DNA of 7,782 bases from an uncultured Collinsella sp. (GTDB lineage: Bacteria > Actinomycetota > Coriobacteriia > Coriobacteriales > Coriobacteriaceae): NCBI GenBank assembly GCA_905204635.1, contig CAJLAN010000070.1, positions 1 to 7,782 on the forward strand. Direction: 5' to 3'. The translations under genes were made by a program, and so were the position numbers. The notes under the pieces were generated by a model, which saw nothing but the letters and a program-made list of their open reading frames with translations, was not told where the DNA came from and did no database searches. Of this stretch, positions 1 through 7,010 are shown in pieces (the first letter of the stretch is position 1; every line of letters begins with the position of its first letter).

Positions 1-204
1 CCCGCCGCCGAGCCTCGGGTGCCAGTCCTTCTTCTTGAACTGGGTGCAGAAGACGGTCGAGGCCGTGCCGCACCTCAGCTCAATCAGCTCCAGCAGCATC
101 GACCTGAACTCAGTGTCCGGCTTGTCCAGAAGCCACTCGTCGACCACGAGCAGGCCGAACGCGCCGTACTTGCGGACGAGCTTGCGCTCGACACCCGGTC
201 GGAT
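1..204 (-). pseudogene. Truncated IstB-like helper ATPase of an IS21-family element (fragment)
   Basis: The minus frame reads without a stop from about 261 to the left edge. From about 204 downward it gives an IstB-type sequence: a Walker B strand LLVVDEWLLD, then a segment ending FCTQFKKKDWHPRLGGG at the window edge. IstB is the AAA+ protein that works with the IS21 transposase IstA in target selection. The N-terminal part, with the Walker A loop expected about 60 to 80 residues earlier, is absent. Upstream in this frame there is no ATG, GTG or TTG before the stop at 262-264, and the sequence changes to that of an unrelated membrane-protein remnant. The fragment is therefore broken at its 5' end. 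Its C-terminus and any partner istA lie outside the window or are lost. The family call is fairly firm. The exact breakpoint, somewhere between about 200 and 220, is inferred from where the IstB-like sequence stops. Confidence 0.7.
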
Positions 205-215
205 TAGCCTTCCCC

Positions 216-982
216 ACTGGCGCCTCAGTATCCGTTGAATCGATCCAAACCACCATACTGGTCATGGACGTGTCCGTATCGGGCATACGCGTCTCGACCG
301 CAGCGTTTTGCCCCACAAGCGCTACCACCGGGGTTCCTTCGGCGCCAATAGTCTCGCCCACATAGCCGATCAGCTCCAAATGATCAGCATCGAGCAAAGC
401 CCGGCCAGCACCCGAGACGACCGGCCATGACGGTAGCGATGTCCATAAACAGGCTTTCCGCGCGAGCGACATAAGAAGGCCCGCCCTGCAAAACGTATAG
501 ATAGGCCATAGCAACAAGCAAAATATAACGACGACGATGGTTTAACAAGACAACAGATATGACCGTTCCGATCCTCAATACGAACCAATAAGCCACATGG
601 GAGAATGCGAAATTCACTGTTGACAAGTCTACATACCAGCTAATATAGCAAATAAGAACGCAAATTATAATAAAATCCACTAGCAGCCCGTCGATGGGAA
701 TCCAAAAGAGCGGCACATAACGCAGGAATCCAAAGACAGAGACAAGAAAAACTATTAGATACAGATGTAGCTTCTGGTCCAACGCATGCAAAGCCGGAAG
801 TATAAAGGGCAGCAAAAATACAAGCCTTCGATTGAAGCTATCTGTTAAACAGCCTTGTTTATGGAGTATTCGACTTTCCCCGCAACAAACCAGATTGTTA
901 TGGCAGCAAAGCAGCCGACCGTAGTTCTTCCAATTGGATAGAAAAAGATATTGTAGAAAAAACTAATAATACCTCGACCTAG
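216..982 (-). pseudogene. Decayed polytopic membrane protein gene, possibly GtrII-type glucosyltransferase-like, in three frames
   Basis: Three stretches read one after another in different minus frames. From 982 to 848 the frame gives FFYNIFFYPIGRTTVG and a hydrophobic helix, ending at TAA 845-847. From about 830 to 384 a second frame gives about five hydrophobic segments, including LYLIVFLVSVFGFLRYV, LLVDFIIICVLICYISW and YILLVAMAYLYVL, then SYVARAESLFMDIATVMAG. From about 437 to 216 a third frame gives a soluble-looking tail with LLDADHLELIGYVGE and TPVVALVGQ. Several membrane helices followed by a short tail with a 'PVVALVG'-like strand recall the C-terminal half of GtrII-family membrane glucosyltransferases, but that assignment is tentative. 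No plausible start exists: the first frame runs back to a stop at 1007-1009, inside the neighbouring ATPase gene. The 3' end is lost at the IstB fragment. The first half of the region is clearly AT-rich compared with the glycosyltransferase operon. Two assembly errors instead of true frameshifts remain possible. Confidence 0.55.
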
Positions 983-2082
983 AACCGTTCGAGAATTTCC
1001 TCGGCATTATCTCGCAGATAAATATCTAGATCCGGCACGGCAAACTGCACGTAGCCCCTCTGTGGTGCCTGAATAACCTCTCTTTGTAGCAATTTGGCCC
1101 TAATAGAGCTGATCTCATTGGTCTTTTTACCCATGCGCCTAGCAATCTCGGCTGATTTGGACTGTTGTTTATCCTCGCACATGGCCAAAAGGTATTTGAT
1201 ATCGTTGAGCCCCAGTCCAGAAATCGCGGGCTCGTGAACAACATCGTGAAAACGAGCCTCTGCCAGCGCAATGCCTTCAGTGACGTCGCGCTCGCTCACA
1301 ATGGCACTTTTGGCACGATGCAAGTTGGCGCGCTGCCAAATGGAATAACCGACCAGTTGCACCAGATAGGCATAGCCCTTAGTGGCCTTAGCGGCTCTCG
1401 ACAGGAGATTGTCCTCTATGGTCAAGCCAGTCGCGACAAAGCTATCGCCCATAGAGAGCGCTACCTCCACCTGGTTGATAGGCGCCAGATCTTCGGGGAG
1501 GGCACGACGCAAGAACGTAAGCGCCTTGCCGTTAATAAGATCCATAACACCGGCGGGTAAACCGGCAAAGGCAAGTGCGATATCTACTCTTTCCCCTATC
1601 AAAAGCTGAACCGTAGACGCAATGGCACGCATATCGTCAATCGGAGCGTCCTGAACTTCATCGATGGCAATAAAAAGACCCTTGGCTGACCTCGCTGCCG
1701 AGCTTAGCAACTTTCTAAGACTCGACTCTTTGGGTGCAACATCGACTTTCGCGGAAACAAAGCCGGCGTTTACGCCGACCGAAGCATTAGTCGCAAGGGA
1801 AGAATCAGCAACCTGATCCCTCAGGTCCAGCAATAGGTTAGGGCCAGCAGAAACAATAGCGGTCTTCCATCCAAGCTCTCGCGCACGATCCCTAAGATCG
1901 CAGAGCAAAACAGTTTTTCCGGAGCCCCTCGGTCCAGCGATGCGCATGAGCCTCGCAGGTGCGCCAATTCCCGCATTCAAACTCTCGGTAAACTCAAGGG
2001 CAATATCATCACGACCAATTATGCGCGGAGGCTCAGCGCCGGCAGTAGGACGAAACGGGTTATGGAATACAGTGGCGCTCAC
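979..2082 (-). CDS. Orphan P-loop ATPase (AAA-type) with C-terminal winged-helix-like region
   Basis: The gene encodes a 367-aa soluble protein counted from the GTG at 2080-2082. Residues 8-24 (NPFRPTAGAEPPRIIGR) match the usual opening of an actinobacterial ATP-binding protein family. Walker A is GPRGSGKT at 50-57, Walker B LFIAIDEVQ at about 136-144 (D141, E142 predicted for Mg2+ binding and catalysis), a sensor-like AFAGLP at 171-176, and TFLRRA at about 189-194. Residues 293 to 350 look like a winged helix (helix KSAEIARRMGKK, then a segment ending YVQFAVP), suggesting DNA binding. This arrangement resembles Orc1/Cdc6-like or STAND ATPases. The physiological role is not known. An in-frame TTG at 2097 is possible, but the GTG has AGAGG seven bases upstream. 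The gene is AT-richer than the glycosyltransferases, has its own candidate promoter, and is probably not part of their operon. Its stop codon touches the membrane-protein remnant downstream, with no room for a normal spacer. It may be a horizontally acquired accessory gene. Confidence 0.85.
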   Translation of the reverse strand: MSATVFHNPFRPTAGAEPPRIIGRDDIALEFTESLNAGIGAPARLMRIAGPRGSGKTVLLCDLRDRARELGWKTAIVSAGPNLLLDLRDQVADSSLATNASVGVNAGFVSAKVDVAPKESSLRKLLSSAARSAKGLFIAIDEVQDAPIDDMRAIASTVQLLIGERVDIALAFAGLPAGVMDLINGKALTFLRRALPEDLAPINQVEVALSMGDSFVATGLTIEDNLLSRAAKATKGYAYLVQLVGYSIWQRANLHRAKSAIVSERDVTEGIALAEARFHDVVHEPAISGLGLNDIKYLLAMCEDKQQSKSAEIARRMGKKTNEISSIRAKLLQREVIQAPQRGYVQFAVPDLDIYLRDNAEEILERF

Positions 2083-2089
2083 TTGTTTG

Positions 2090-2094
2090 CCTCT
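2090..2094 (-). promoter_or_regulatory. Ribosome binding site AGAGG that decides the ATPase start
   Basis: On the minus strand AGAGG lies seven bases before the GTG at 2080-2082. The longer reading would start at the TTG at 2095-2097, which directly adjoins this motif and so could not use it. The GTG start also places the family's NPFRPT opening close to the N-terminus. Confidence 0.6.
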
Positions 2095-2134
2095 CAAGAC
2101 AATCGATTATTGGTCAATCTTAGCTTTAAAAGTT

Positions 2135-2208
2135 TATCGTAGACTATATCGAATTATATCCAGTTGTATAAGTCTGTATAAACGTATCGCGGAAGTATCG
2201 AGCTATCG
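2135..2208. repeat. Short phased TATCG/TATAA motif array in the spacer upstream of the ATPase
   Basis: Read on the plus strand, TATCG occurs at 2135, 2147, 2185, 2196 and 2204, with TATCC at 2157 and TATAA at 2167 and 2177. This makes eight related pentamers in 74 bp with start spacings of 12, 10, 10, 10, 8, 11 and 8, close to one helical turn. On the transcribed strand they read CGATA, GGATA or TTATA. The array covers the candidate promoter. It could be a multi-copy operator or a curved AT-rich element. The copies are short and part of the regularity may come from base composition. Confidence 0.4.
2153..2180 (-). promoter_or_regulatory. Candidate sigma-70-type promoter for the ATPase gene
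   Basis: On the minus strand a perfect TATAAT (2153-2158) is preceded, 16 bases upstream, by TATACA (2175-2180), which matches TTGACA at four of six positions. Initiation near 2146 would leave an untranslated leader of about 64 bases before the GTG. The -10 box is convincing but the -35 box is weak. The surrounding DNA is so AT-rich that a chance match is possible. The promoter sits within the phased TATCG-like motifs, so a protein bound to those could overlap it. Confidence 0.45.
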
Positions 2209-2293
2209 TGATGCATTGCAGCAAATCGCCTAGACGCTGCTTTCTTCTCAGCTCATATCGAAAGTAAGTTGAGGACTTCCTAAAACCCATTTT

Positions 2294-4780
2294 CTAAAGC
2301 GAGAAATACTCGCTCTCAGCGGATAAGTTCGACCCCAACCATGGATCGCCCGTCAAGAAGAACTCAGGCCAGCGCTGCATGAACAGTGCTTGCTCGCGTT
2401 TCCAGCGGCGCATCTTTTCCTCGTTGGCCTCTTCCCTGCCGCGCGAGGTGAACTCGTAGTGATACAGCTCGGCATAGGGCGTAAAGATGGTGCGATAGCC
2501 CGCCTCCCACACGCGCAAACAAAAATCTGCATCGTTAAAGCCGACGGCGAATTCCTCGTTGTAGCCTCCGACTTGCTCAAACACGTCGCGACGGACCATC
2601 TGGCAGGCGCCCGTTACGGCGCTAAAGTTGCCCGGACGCACAGCACGGGCAAGGTAGCCCTCACGTTTTGCCGAGAAATCCTGGTTGGCATGGGCAAGCG
2701 CGCCGCGCACGCCAACCAAAATGCCGGCATGCTGCACCAGATGATCGGCAAAATAGAGCTTGGCGCCCACAACGCCCGCGTCGGGACGCTGAAGATAGCC
2801 CATCATCTCCTCGATAAAGTCGGATGAGATGACTTCAGTGTCATTATTGAGAAGCAGCAGGTAATCGCCCTTGGCATGCTCAACGCCAAAGTTAATGATC
2901 TGGGAGTAATTAAACTCGCCCGGCCACCACTCAACGCGTGCTGCACCCTTGCCACCAGACGCAGCGGCTACGCGCTCCGGCAGGGTTTCGTAATACGCAA
3001 AGGTCTCCTGGTCTTCGCTGTTGTTTTCCACCAAGACGATCTCGTAGTTGGCGTACGTGGCCTTCTGGGCGATCGACATCACGCAGGCATCGAGCGTCTC
3101 GACGTGGTCCTTGGTGGGAATCACAATGCTCACCAGCGGCGCAGACTCCGGCAGCGCATAGCGCATGCGGTAGACAAACGGCGTCTCGGACTCCTCGACC
3201 GTTCCGCGAATGCCCAGCGAGTCAAAGTGACGCTGCAGAGCCAGGCGTCCGGCCTCGATAGCATATGGCTTGCTATCGGCAGAACAGTCGGCGGTAGAGC
3301 CAGGGAGCACGCGCCAGTGATACAGCACGTGCGCAACGTGCTCAAAGCGCGCGCCCGCCGCGAGGCAGCGGAGCGTCAGGCCGTAATCCTGGGCACCCGC
3401 AACGTCTTCTGGCGACACGCCAATGCGATCGATGAGCGCCTTCTCCACCATTAGAAAATGAGTAACGCAGTTATGGCTATAGAGCAGGTCGACGTTGAGC
3501 TGCGTCTTAAAGACCGGCTGGCCCCACTCCCCCGTTTTCTGGAACATGTCCTCGTCGCAGAACAGGACCTGGGGGCGCTCGCCCTCGGCCGCCTTATTCA
3601 GCGCGGAAACATACTGGAATAACGCGTCCGGTTCCAGGATGTCATCGTGGTCCAAGAACGCGATGTAGTCTCCAGTCGCTTGCTGAATACCCGCGTTGGT
3701 GTTGACCACAATGCCGCCGTTACCAGGCAGCTCAACACGACGGACGCGCTCCTCGTTGACGCCCGCCGCAAGATTGGCAACCGCATCCCATTCGGGCGAG
3801 GCGTCCATAAGCAGCAATTCCCAGTTGTCATAGCTTTGGGCGAGCACCGAGTCCAGCAGCTCGCGCAGGTAGACCCGATCGGTCTTGTAGCACGGCACCA
3901 CAATGCTCACGAGCGGTCTATAGGCAAAGGCCGCCGAAGCGACACGCTGGCACGCTAAATCGCCCGGCTTTGCGCGATGTCGCTCAAACCAACGTCGATA
4001 AGCTGCGTCGTCTGCACGCGCGTCCTTCATGCGGTTCCAACTGTCATCGACCATGCCGTTGTACAGGCGACCATCCATGGCGCAAAACCCGCCCTGGATC
4101 TGCTCTGTGGGGTCGCTCACAATCGCGACAAAATCTCGTATATCCTGAGGCATCTCAACACTCAGATACGTTTTATTGACGCGGCATCCGTTCTGCTGCG
4201 GCACATCGACCTGCGATTCAAACACATGCACGGTGACATCGATGGCATTCATATGCGCATCGAAGATCTGGAGCTCAGGCGCGCACTGGAGGTCTCCCGC
4301 CCAAGTAACCTCATAGCGCCACACCGCGCCGGCGTCTGCCGGCAAATAGCGAGTGGCATCGATCTCGTAGAAACCGCAGTGTTCGCCACGCTGAGCATCG
4401 CGGATAAGCGCGCACAGCGCAGGCTTTGCTTTGTAGTTAACCTTGGATTCCAGCTTGGCCACGCGGCTATCGAGGCGAATGGAGCCCAACCTTTGGCCAC
4501 CGGATGCAAAAACGACATCCATCGACGAGCCATCCAAAAACGGAAGCACCAAGACGGCGAGCTCGCGCTCGTAATCGGAAACGGAAGGACAAAGCGCCAG
4601 CACACGGCCATGATCGACCGGGAGCACCAGCGACGGCACACAAGAACCGCTCGTCGTCGCATGGGCAAACGCCTGAGAGCCCTCCCGCTCAATAAGCGCG
4701 GCGACATCCTGACCGGCAAAACGAAGCAGCACAAACAGACGGCCCTGACTGCGGCAAAGCGCCAAACGCTTGATACTCAT
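2294..4780 (-). CDS. Large tandem glycosyltransferase with two GT2 domains and an N-terminal region of unknown type
   Basis: The 828-aa protein has no signal peptide or membrane segment and should act at the cytoplasmic face, building a cell-surface glycan from nucleotide sugars. Residues 1 to about 285 look strand-rich, with EVTWAGDLQ at about 157-165, and match no domain I recognise. The first GT-A domain starts at PLVSIVVPCYKT (289-300), carries a DxD-type metal-binding motif LDHDD (376-380), CDEDM (408-412) and a likely catalytic-base region GAQDYG (462-467). The second starts at PLVSIVIPTKDH (548-559), has LNNDTE (644-649), VTGACQMVRR (722-731) and GFNDADFCLRV (747-757). Both sets of motifs look intact, so one chain may add two sugars or alternate linkages. 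The ATG directly follows the upstream TAG with no intervening base, so translation is probably coupled. A weak GAGAAG site lies five bases before it. It is the last gene of the glycosyltransferase run. The sugar and acceptor cannot be inferred. Confidence 0.9.
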   Translation of the reverse strand: MSIKRLALCRSQGRLFVLLRFAGQDVAALIEREGSQAFAHATTSGSCVPSLVLPVDHGRVLALCPSVSDYERELAVLVLPFLDGSSMDVVFASGGQRLGSIRLDSRVAKLESKVNYKAKPALCALIRDAQRGEHCGFYEIDATRYLPADAGAVWRYEVTWAGDLQCAPELQIFDAHMNAIDVTVHVFESQVDVPQQNGCRVNKTYLSVEMPQDIRDFVAIVSDPTEQIQGGFCAMDGRLYNGMVDDSWNRMKDARADDAAYRRWFERHRAKPGDLACQRVASAAFAYRPLVSIVVPCYKTDRVYLRELLDSVLAQSYDNWELLLMDASPEWDAVANLAAGVNEERVRRVELPGNGGIVVNTNAGIQQATGDYIAFLDHDDILEPDALFQYVSALNKAAEGERPQVLFCDEDMFQKTGEWGQPVFKTQLNVDLLYSHNCVTHFLMVEKALIDRIGVSPEDVAGAQDYGLTLRCLAAGARFEHVAHVLYHWRVLPGSTADCSADSKPYAIEAGRLALQRHFDSLGIRGTVEESETPFVYRMRYALPESAPLVSIVIPTKDHVETLDACVMSIAQKATYANYEIVLVENNSEDQETFAYYETLPERVAAASGGKGAARVEWWPGEFNYSQIINFGVEHAKGDYLLLLNNDTEVISSDFIEEMMGYLQRPDAGVVGAKLYFADHLVQHAGILVGVRGALAHANQDFSAKREGYLARAVRPGNFSAVTGACQMVRRDVFEQVGGYNEEFAVGFNDADFCLRVWEAGYRTIFTPYAELYHYEFTSRGREEANEEKMRRWKREQALFMQRWPEFFLTGDPWLGSNLSAESEYFSL
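2298..2314 (-). terminator. Weak terminator-like hairpin at the end of the glycosyltransferase operon
   Basis: On the minus strand AGCGAG and CTCGCT form a perfect 6-bp stem around a five-base loop. It lies in the last codons of the tandem glycosyltransferase gene, just before the TAG at 2294-2296. The stem is followed by a broken T-rich stretch (TTTAG, then GGGTTTTAGG) and not by a clean U-tract. It is the only obvious stem between this operon and the ATPase gene. Because it is also coding sequence, it may be fortuitous. Confidence 0.3.
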
Positions 4781-5848
4781 CTACACTTCTCGCTTTCCCA
4801 GGGCGTTCGCTGCCATGCGTTTGCAGGCACCCAGGCGCCCAAACCTCAAGACGTCGTAATCGAACATGAGCTTTTTGCACTCACGGGCATTGGGGGCCTT
4901 GCTGATAAGCGCCGCACGCACCATAGCAGCAACAGAAGGAGCGCATTGTGCGAGCGCAGCATCGCTGCCCACGGCAGAACCGGCAAGCGCCGTGGCAACG
5001 GCAGCAAACACCTTGCCGCAGTCCGAACCCAGCAACCTGAGCGCATCGTACAGCACCAGATCGCATAGGAAGTACGCCAGGTCATCGGCATGCTGGACAT
5101 CGAGACCGTCGCGCTGCCAGTCAGCCAGCACCGCGGAGTAAATCTTCACGTGCTCCAGCAGGCGCGTCTCGTCGTCATAGCGCATGGTGTCCATGAGCGA
5201 GCCTTTGCGCGCCACGCGGTAGTCATACAGCTTGTTCGAGATAAGCGCGGTCTTGTGCGAACGACCGTACACAGCAAAATCGAAGACCTGGTCCTCGCCA
5301 TACTTAACGGTTTCGTCAAACACGATCCCGTTGCCCAGCAAAAACTCACGTTTGCAGGCGGTGCGCCATGCAAAGGGGCGAGATGCTTCCTTAAACAGCA
5401 GGTCAGAGCTATAGCCTTCAAACGACACATCGCGCGGGCTCAGCACATAGTTAAGCCACGGATACCCCGCCTCCAGCGGATACGGATTCGCGCCAAAGGT
5501 CAAAACGTCGCAGTCCTCGCGCTCAAAGGCATCTACGATCACACGGCACGCATCGGGCGTAAATCGGTCGTCGGAATCCAAGAACGCGACGATAGGCGCC
5601 GTGGACGCAGCGATACCCGCATTGCGCGCGCTCGACAGGCCGCCGTTCTCCTTATCGACCAGCGTAAAGCGCGCGTCCTTTTCGCAATAGGTAGCCGCAA
5701 TATCGCGCGAACCGTCCGGCGAGCCATCGTTGACCAGCACGCCTTCCCAATCGGGCATGTCCTGTGCAAGCAGGGAGTCCAGGCACCAGGCCAGGCACTC
5801 CTCCACGTTATAGATGGGAACGACAACGGAAATCTTGGGGGTAGCCAT
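4781..5848 (-). CDS. Family 2 glycosyltransferase
   Basis: The protein is 355 aa counted from the ATG at 5846-5848. It is a single GT-A domain enzyme: KISVVVPIYNVE at residues 5-16, NDGSPDGS at 40-47 (nucleotide binding), NGGLSSARNAG at 68-78, DxD-type LDSDD at 90-94, and KYGEDQVFDF at about 182-191, where the ED pair fits the usual catalytic-base position. Residues beyond about 230 form a helix-rich tail without membrane segments. An in-frame GTG at 5852-5854 exists, but AGGAG at 5858-5862 is nine bases from the ATG and only three from the GTG. The gene follows its upstream neighbour after 12 bp, with the ribosome site overlapping that gene's stop codon, so co-transcription is very likely. 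From PFAWRTACKREFL onward it aligns by eye with the partial glycosyltransferase at the right end of the window. Donor and acceptor sugars are not predictable. Confidence 0.9.
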   Translation of the reverse strand: MATPKISVVVPIYNVEECLAWCLDSLLAQDMPDWEGVLVNDGSPDGSRDIAATYCEKDARFTLVDKENGGLSSARNAGIAASTAPIVAFLDSDDRFTPDACRVIVDAFEREDCDVLTFGANPYPLEAGYPWLNYVLSPRDVSFEGYSSDLLFKEASRPFAWRTACKREFLLGNGIVFDETVKYGEDQVFDFAVYGRSHKTALISNKLYDYRVARKGSLMDTMRYDDETRLLEHVKIYSAVLADWQRDGLDVQHADDLAYFLCDLVLYDALRLLGSDCGKVFAAVATALAGSAVGSDAALAQCAPSVAAMVRAALISKAPNARECKKLMFDYDVLRFGRLGACKRMAANALGKREV

Positions 5849-5857
5849 AGTCACTCG

Positions 5858-5862
5858 CTCCT
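5858..5862 (-). promoter_or_regulatory. Ribosome binding site AGGAG overlapping the upstream stop codon
   Basis: The minus strand reads CAGTAGGAGCGAGTGACTATG. The first two bases of AGGAG belong to the TAG stop (5861-5863) of the upstream glycosyltransferase. The nine-base gap favours the ATG at 5848 over the GTG at 5854. The overlap suggests coupled translation. Confidence 0.6.
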
Positions 5863-6979
5863 ACTGTGCTGCCGGAACGTCGTCAGGGTGCGGGTTGTCG
5901 CCGTAGGTGCGCTGATACGTCAGCACGCGCCAGACCAGCGGTAGGCCGCCAATCTTAAAGTAATGCTTAAACGTATTGAGCTTGCCCGGCTTCTTAAAGT
6001 CAAAACGCGAATCGATATAGGCGCGGGGCGACTTGACCATCAGGCGCAAGTCGGTCTCGCCGCGCGGGTCGAACAGCGACAGGTCAAAGCGACCGGCATC
6101 CCAATCGGCCTTGAGCTCGGGTGAAGCCTTCTCCCAAAACTGCTCGCGTAGCTCATCGACCAGACGCTCATCATTCCAACGGTACGTATCGACCTTCATG
6201 CGCATTAAAATGCCCTGAAGCTGAGCCTTAAGCTCGGGGCGCTCGTCCAAAAAACGTTGCATCTCGGCATATTCATCGCACACGCAAAACACCTTGTTGG
6301 GCGAATTAACAGAGCTCTTCTCGTTATCCTGGCGATAGCACAAAATGGGGTCCGTAATAAACGCGGCACGCTCGGCGCAAGCCCAAACCTTAAAGTTAAA
6401 GCCTGCGTCCTGATACGAGGCACCCGGCGTGGGGAGGAACCGAATCTGATTGTCGTTGAGGAACTCGCGCCGATAGATAGCCGACCAAATGGAAGGTTTG
6501 CGGTAGAAGATGCCCGGGCGATCGACGGGGCAATACGCGGCGCCCGTCATATGCTCGTCGATAATCCCAAACAGTTCACGGCGTTCGCTGGGCGTGGACC
6601 AATACAGGTAAAAGTCGCCCTTTACCACATCGGCATGCTCAGCATCGGCCTTGGCGACCAGCTTTTGGAGCGAATCCTCAAACATGAAGTCGTCGGACTC
6701 AAGGATGCCCACGTACTCGCCGCGCGCCATCTCCAGGCCGCGGTTCATCGAGTCGCCGTAGCCGCTGTTGGCCTTGTCGATCATCTTTACACGGGGATCG
6801 CGCTCCATGTACTCGCGGATGATATCTGGCGAGCTATCGGTGGAGCCGTCGTTGATACAGATGATCTCGATGTCCTTAAGCGTCTGCGCCACGGCGGAAT
6901 CGAGACACTCGCGCAGGTAGCGTTCGACATTGCAGATGGGAACAAGCAGCGAAACTTTAGGGGTATCAGAGTTCTGCAA
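5861..6979 (-). CDS. Family 2 glycosyltransferase (NSGYG-type)
   Basis: The protein is 372 aa with a TTG start at 6977-6979, supported by a perfect AGGAGG five bases upstream. The GT-A motifs are KVSLLVPICNVE at 8-19, CINDGSTDSS at 41-50, KANSGYGDSMNRG at 69-81, LESDD at 93-97 (DxD-like metal site with the first acid as Glu), and SYQDAGFNFKVW at 188-199, where Asp191 is the likely base. The NSGYG version of the third motif and the ESDD site mark a GT2 subgroup often seen in bacterial capsule and wall-glycan clusters, distinct from the NGGLSSARN type of the next gene. The tail after about residue 250 is charged, ending with FKKPGKLNTFKHYFKIGG, a basic amphipathic stretch that might touch the membrane. 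It is probably in one operon with the following genes. The enzyme should transfer one sugar during surface-polymer assembly, of unknown identity. Confidence 0.9.
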   Translation of the reverse strand: MQNSDTPKVSLLVPICNVERYLRECLDSAVAQTLKDIEIICINDGSTDSSPDIIREYMERDPRVKMIDKANSGYGDSMNRGLEMARGEYVGILESDDFMFEDSLQKLVAKADAEHADVVKGDFYLYWSTPSERRELFGIIDEHMTGAAYCPVDRPGIFYRKPSIWSAIYRREFLNDNQIRFLPTPGASYQDAGFNFKVWACAERAAFITDPILCYRQDNEKSSVNSPNKVFCVCDEYAEMQRFLDERPELKAQLQGILMRMKVDTYRWNDERLVDELREQFWEKASPELKADWDAGRFDLSLFDPRGETDLRLMVKSPRAYIDSRFDFKKPGKLNTFKHYFKIGGLPLVWRVLTYQRTYGDNPHPDDVPAAQ

Positions 6980-6984
6980 GAGAA

Positions 6985-6990
6985 CCTCCT
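6985..6990 (-). promoter_or_regulatory. Perfect AGGAGG ribosome binding site that supports a TTG start
   Basis: AGGAGG on the minus strand is five bases before the TTG at 6977-6979. No ATG or GTG lies nearby in this frame, and the conserved PKVSLLVP strand begins only seven residues later, so the TTG is the best start. Confidence 0.75.
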
Positions 6991-7010
6991 GTTGAATAGC
7001 GTGTAACAGG
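6988..7010 (-). promoter_or_regulatory. Small inverted repeat that could mask the ribosome binding site
   Basis: On the minus strand CCTGTT (7005-7010) can pair with AACAGG (6988-6993) across an 11-base loop. The right arm contains the first half of the AGGAGG site. Only six base pairs are involved, so stability is modest. The 74-bp spacer also contains GTTAAAATAAC just upstream. A weak -10-like TAAAAT is present, but no acceptable -35 was seen. Confidence 0.25.

Noticed and set aside
110..517. A 135-aa minus-strand gene starting at 517
   Set aside because: Its first part is out of frame with the membrane-protein sequence and its last part is out of frame with IstB. Only the middle reads as the tail of the decayed membrane gene.
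216..982. Programmed frameshifting as the explanation for the three-frame membrane gene
   Set aside because: No slippery heptamer or downstream pseudoknot was seen at either shift, and the gene also lacks both natural ends, so decay or sequence error is more likely.
2083..2097. TTG at 2097 as the ATPase start
   Set aside because: The ribosome-binding AGAGG directly abuts this codon and is correctly spaced only for the GTG at 2082.
2135..2208. CRISPR-like or tandem repeat array
   Set aside because: The repeated units are only about five bases, with no long conserved repeat or spacer of constant length. It is better described as a candidate operator.
3977..5068. Long plus-strand open frame of 363 codons
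   Set aside because: It lies antisense to two well-supported glycosyltransferase genes, has no recognisable domain, and its composition is that expected from the complementary strand of GC-rich coding DNA.
5090..5944. Plus-strand open frame of 284 codons
   Set aside because: It covers the reverse strand of the 355-aa glycosyltransferase and shows no family motif.
6257..7006. Plus-strand open frame of 249 codons
   Set aside because: It is fully antisense to the NSGYG-type glycosyltransferase, which has clear catalytic motifs and a strong ribosome binding site. The plus frame shows neither.
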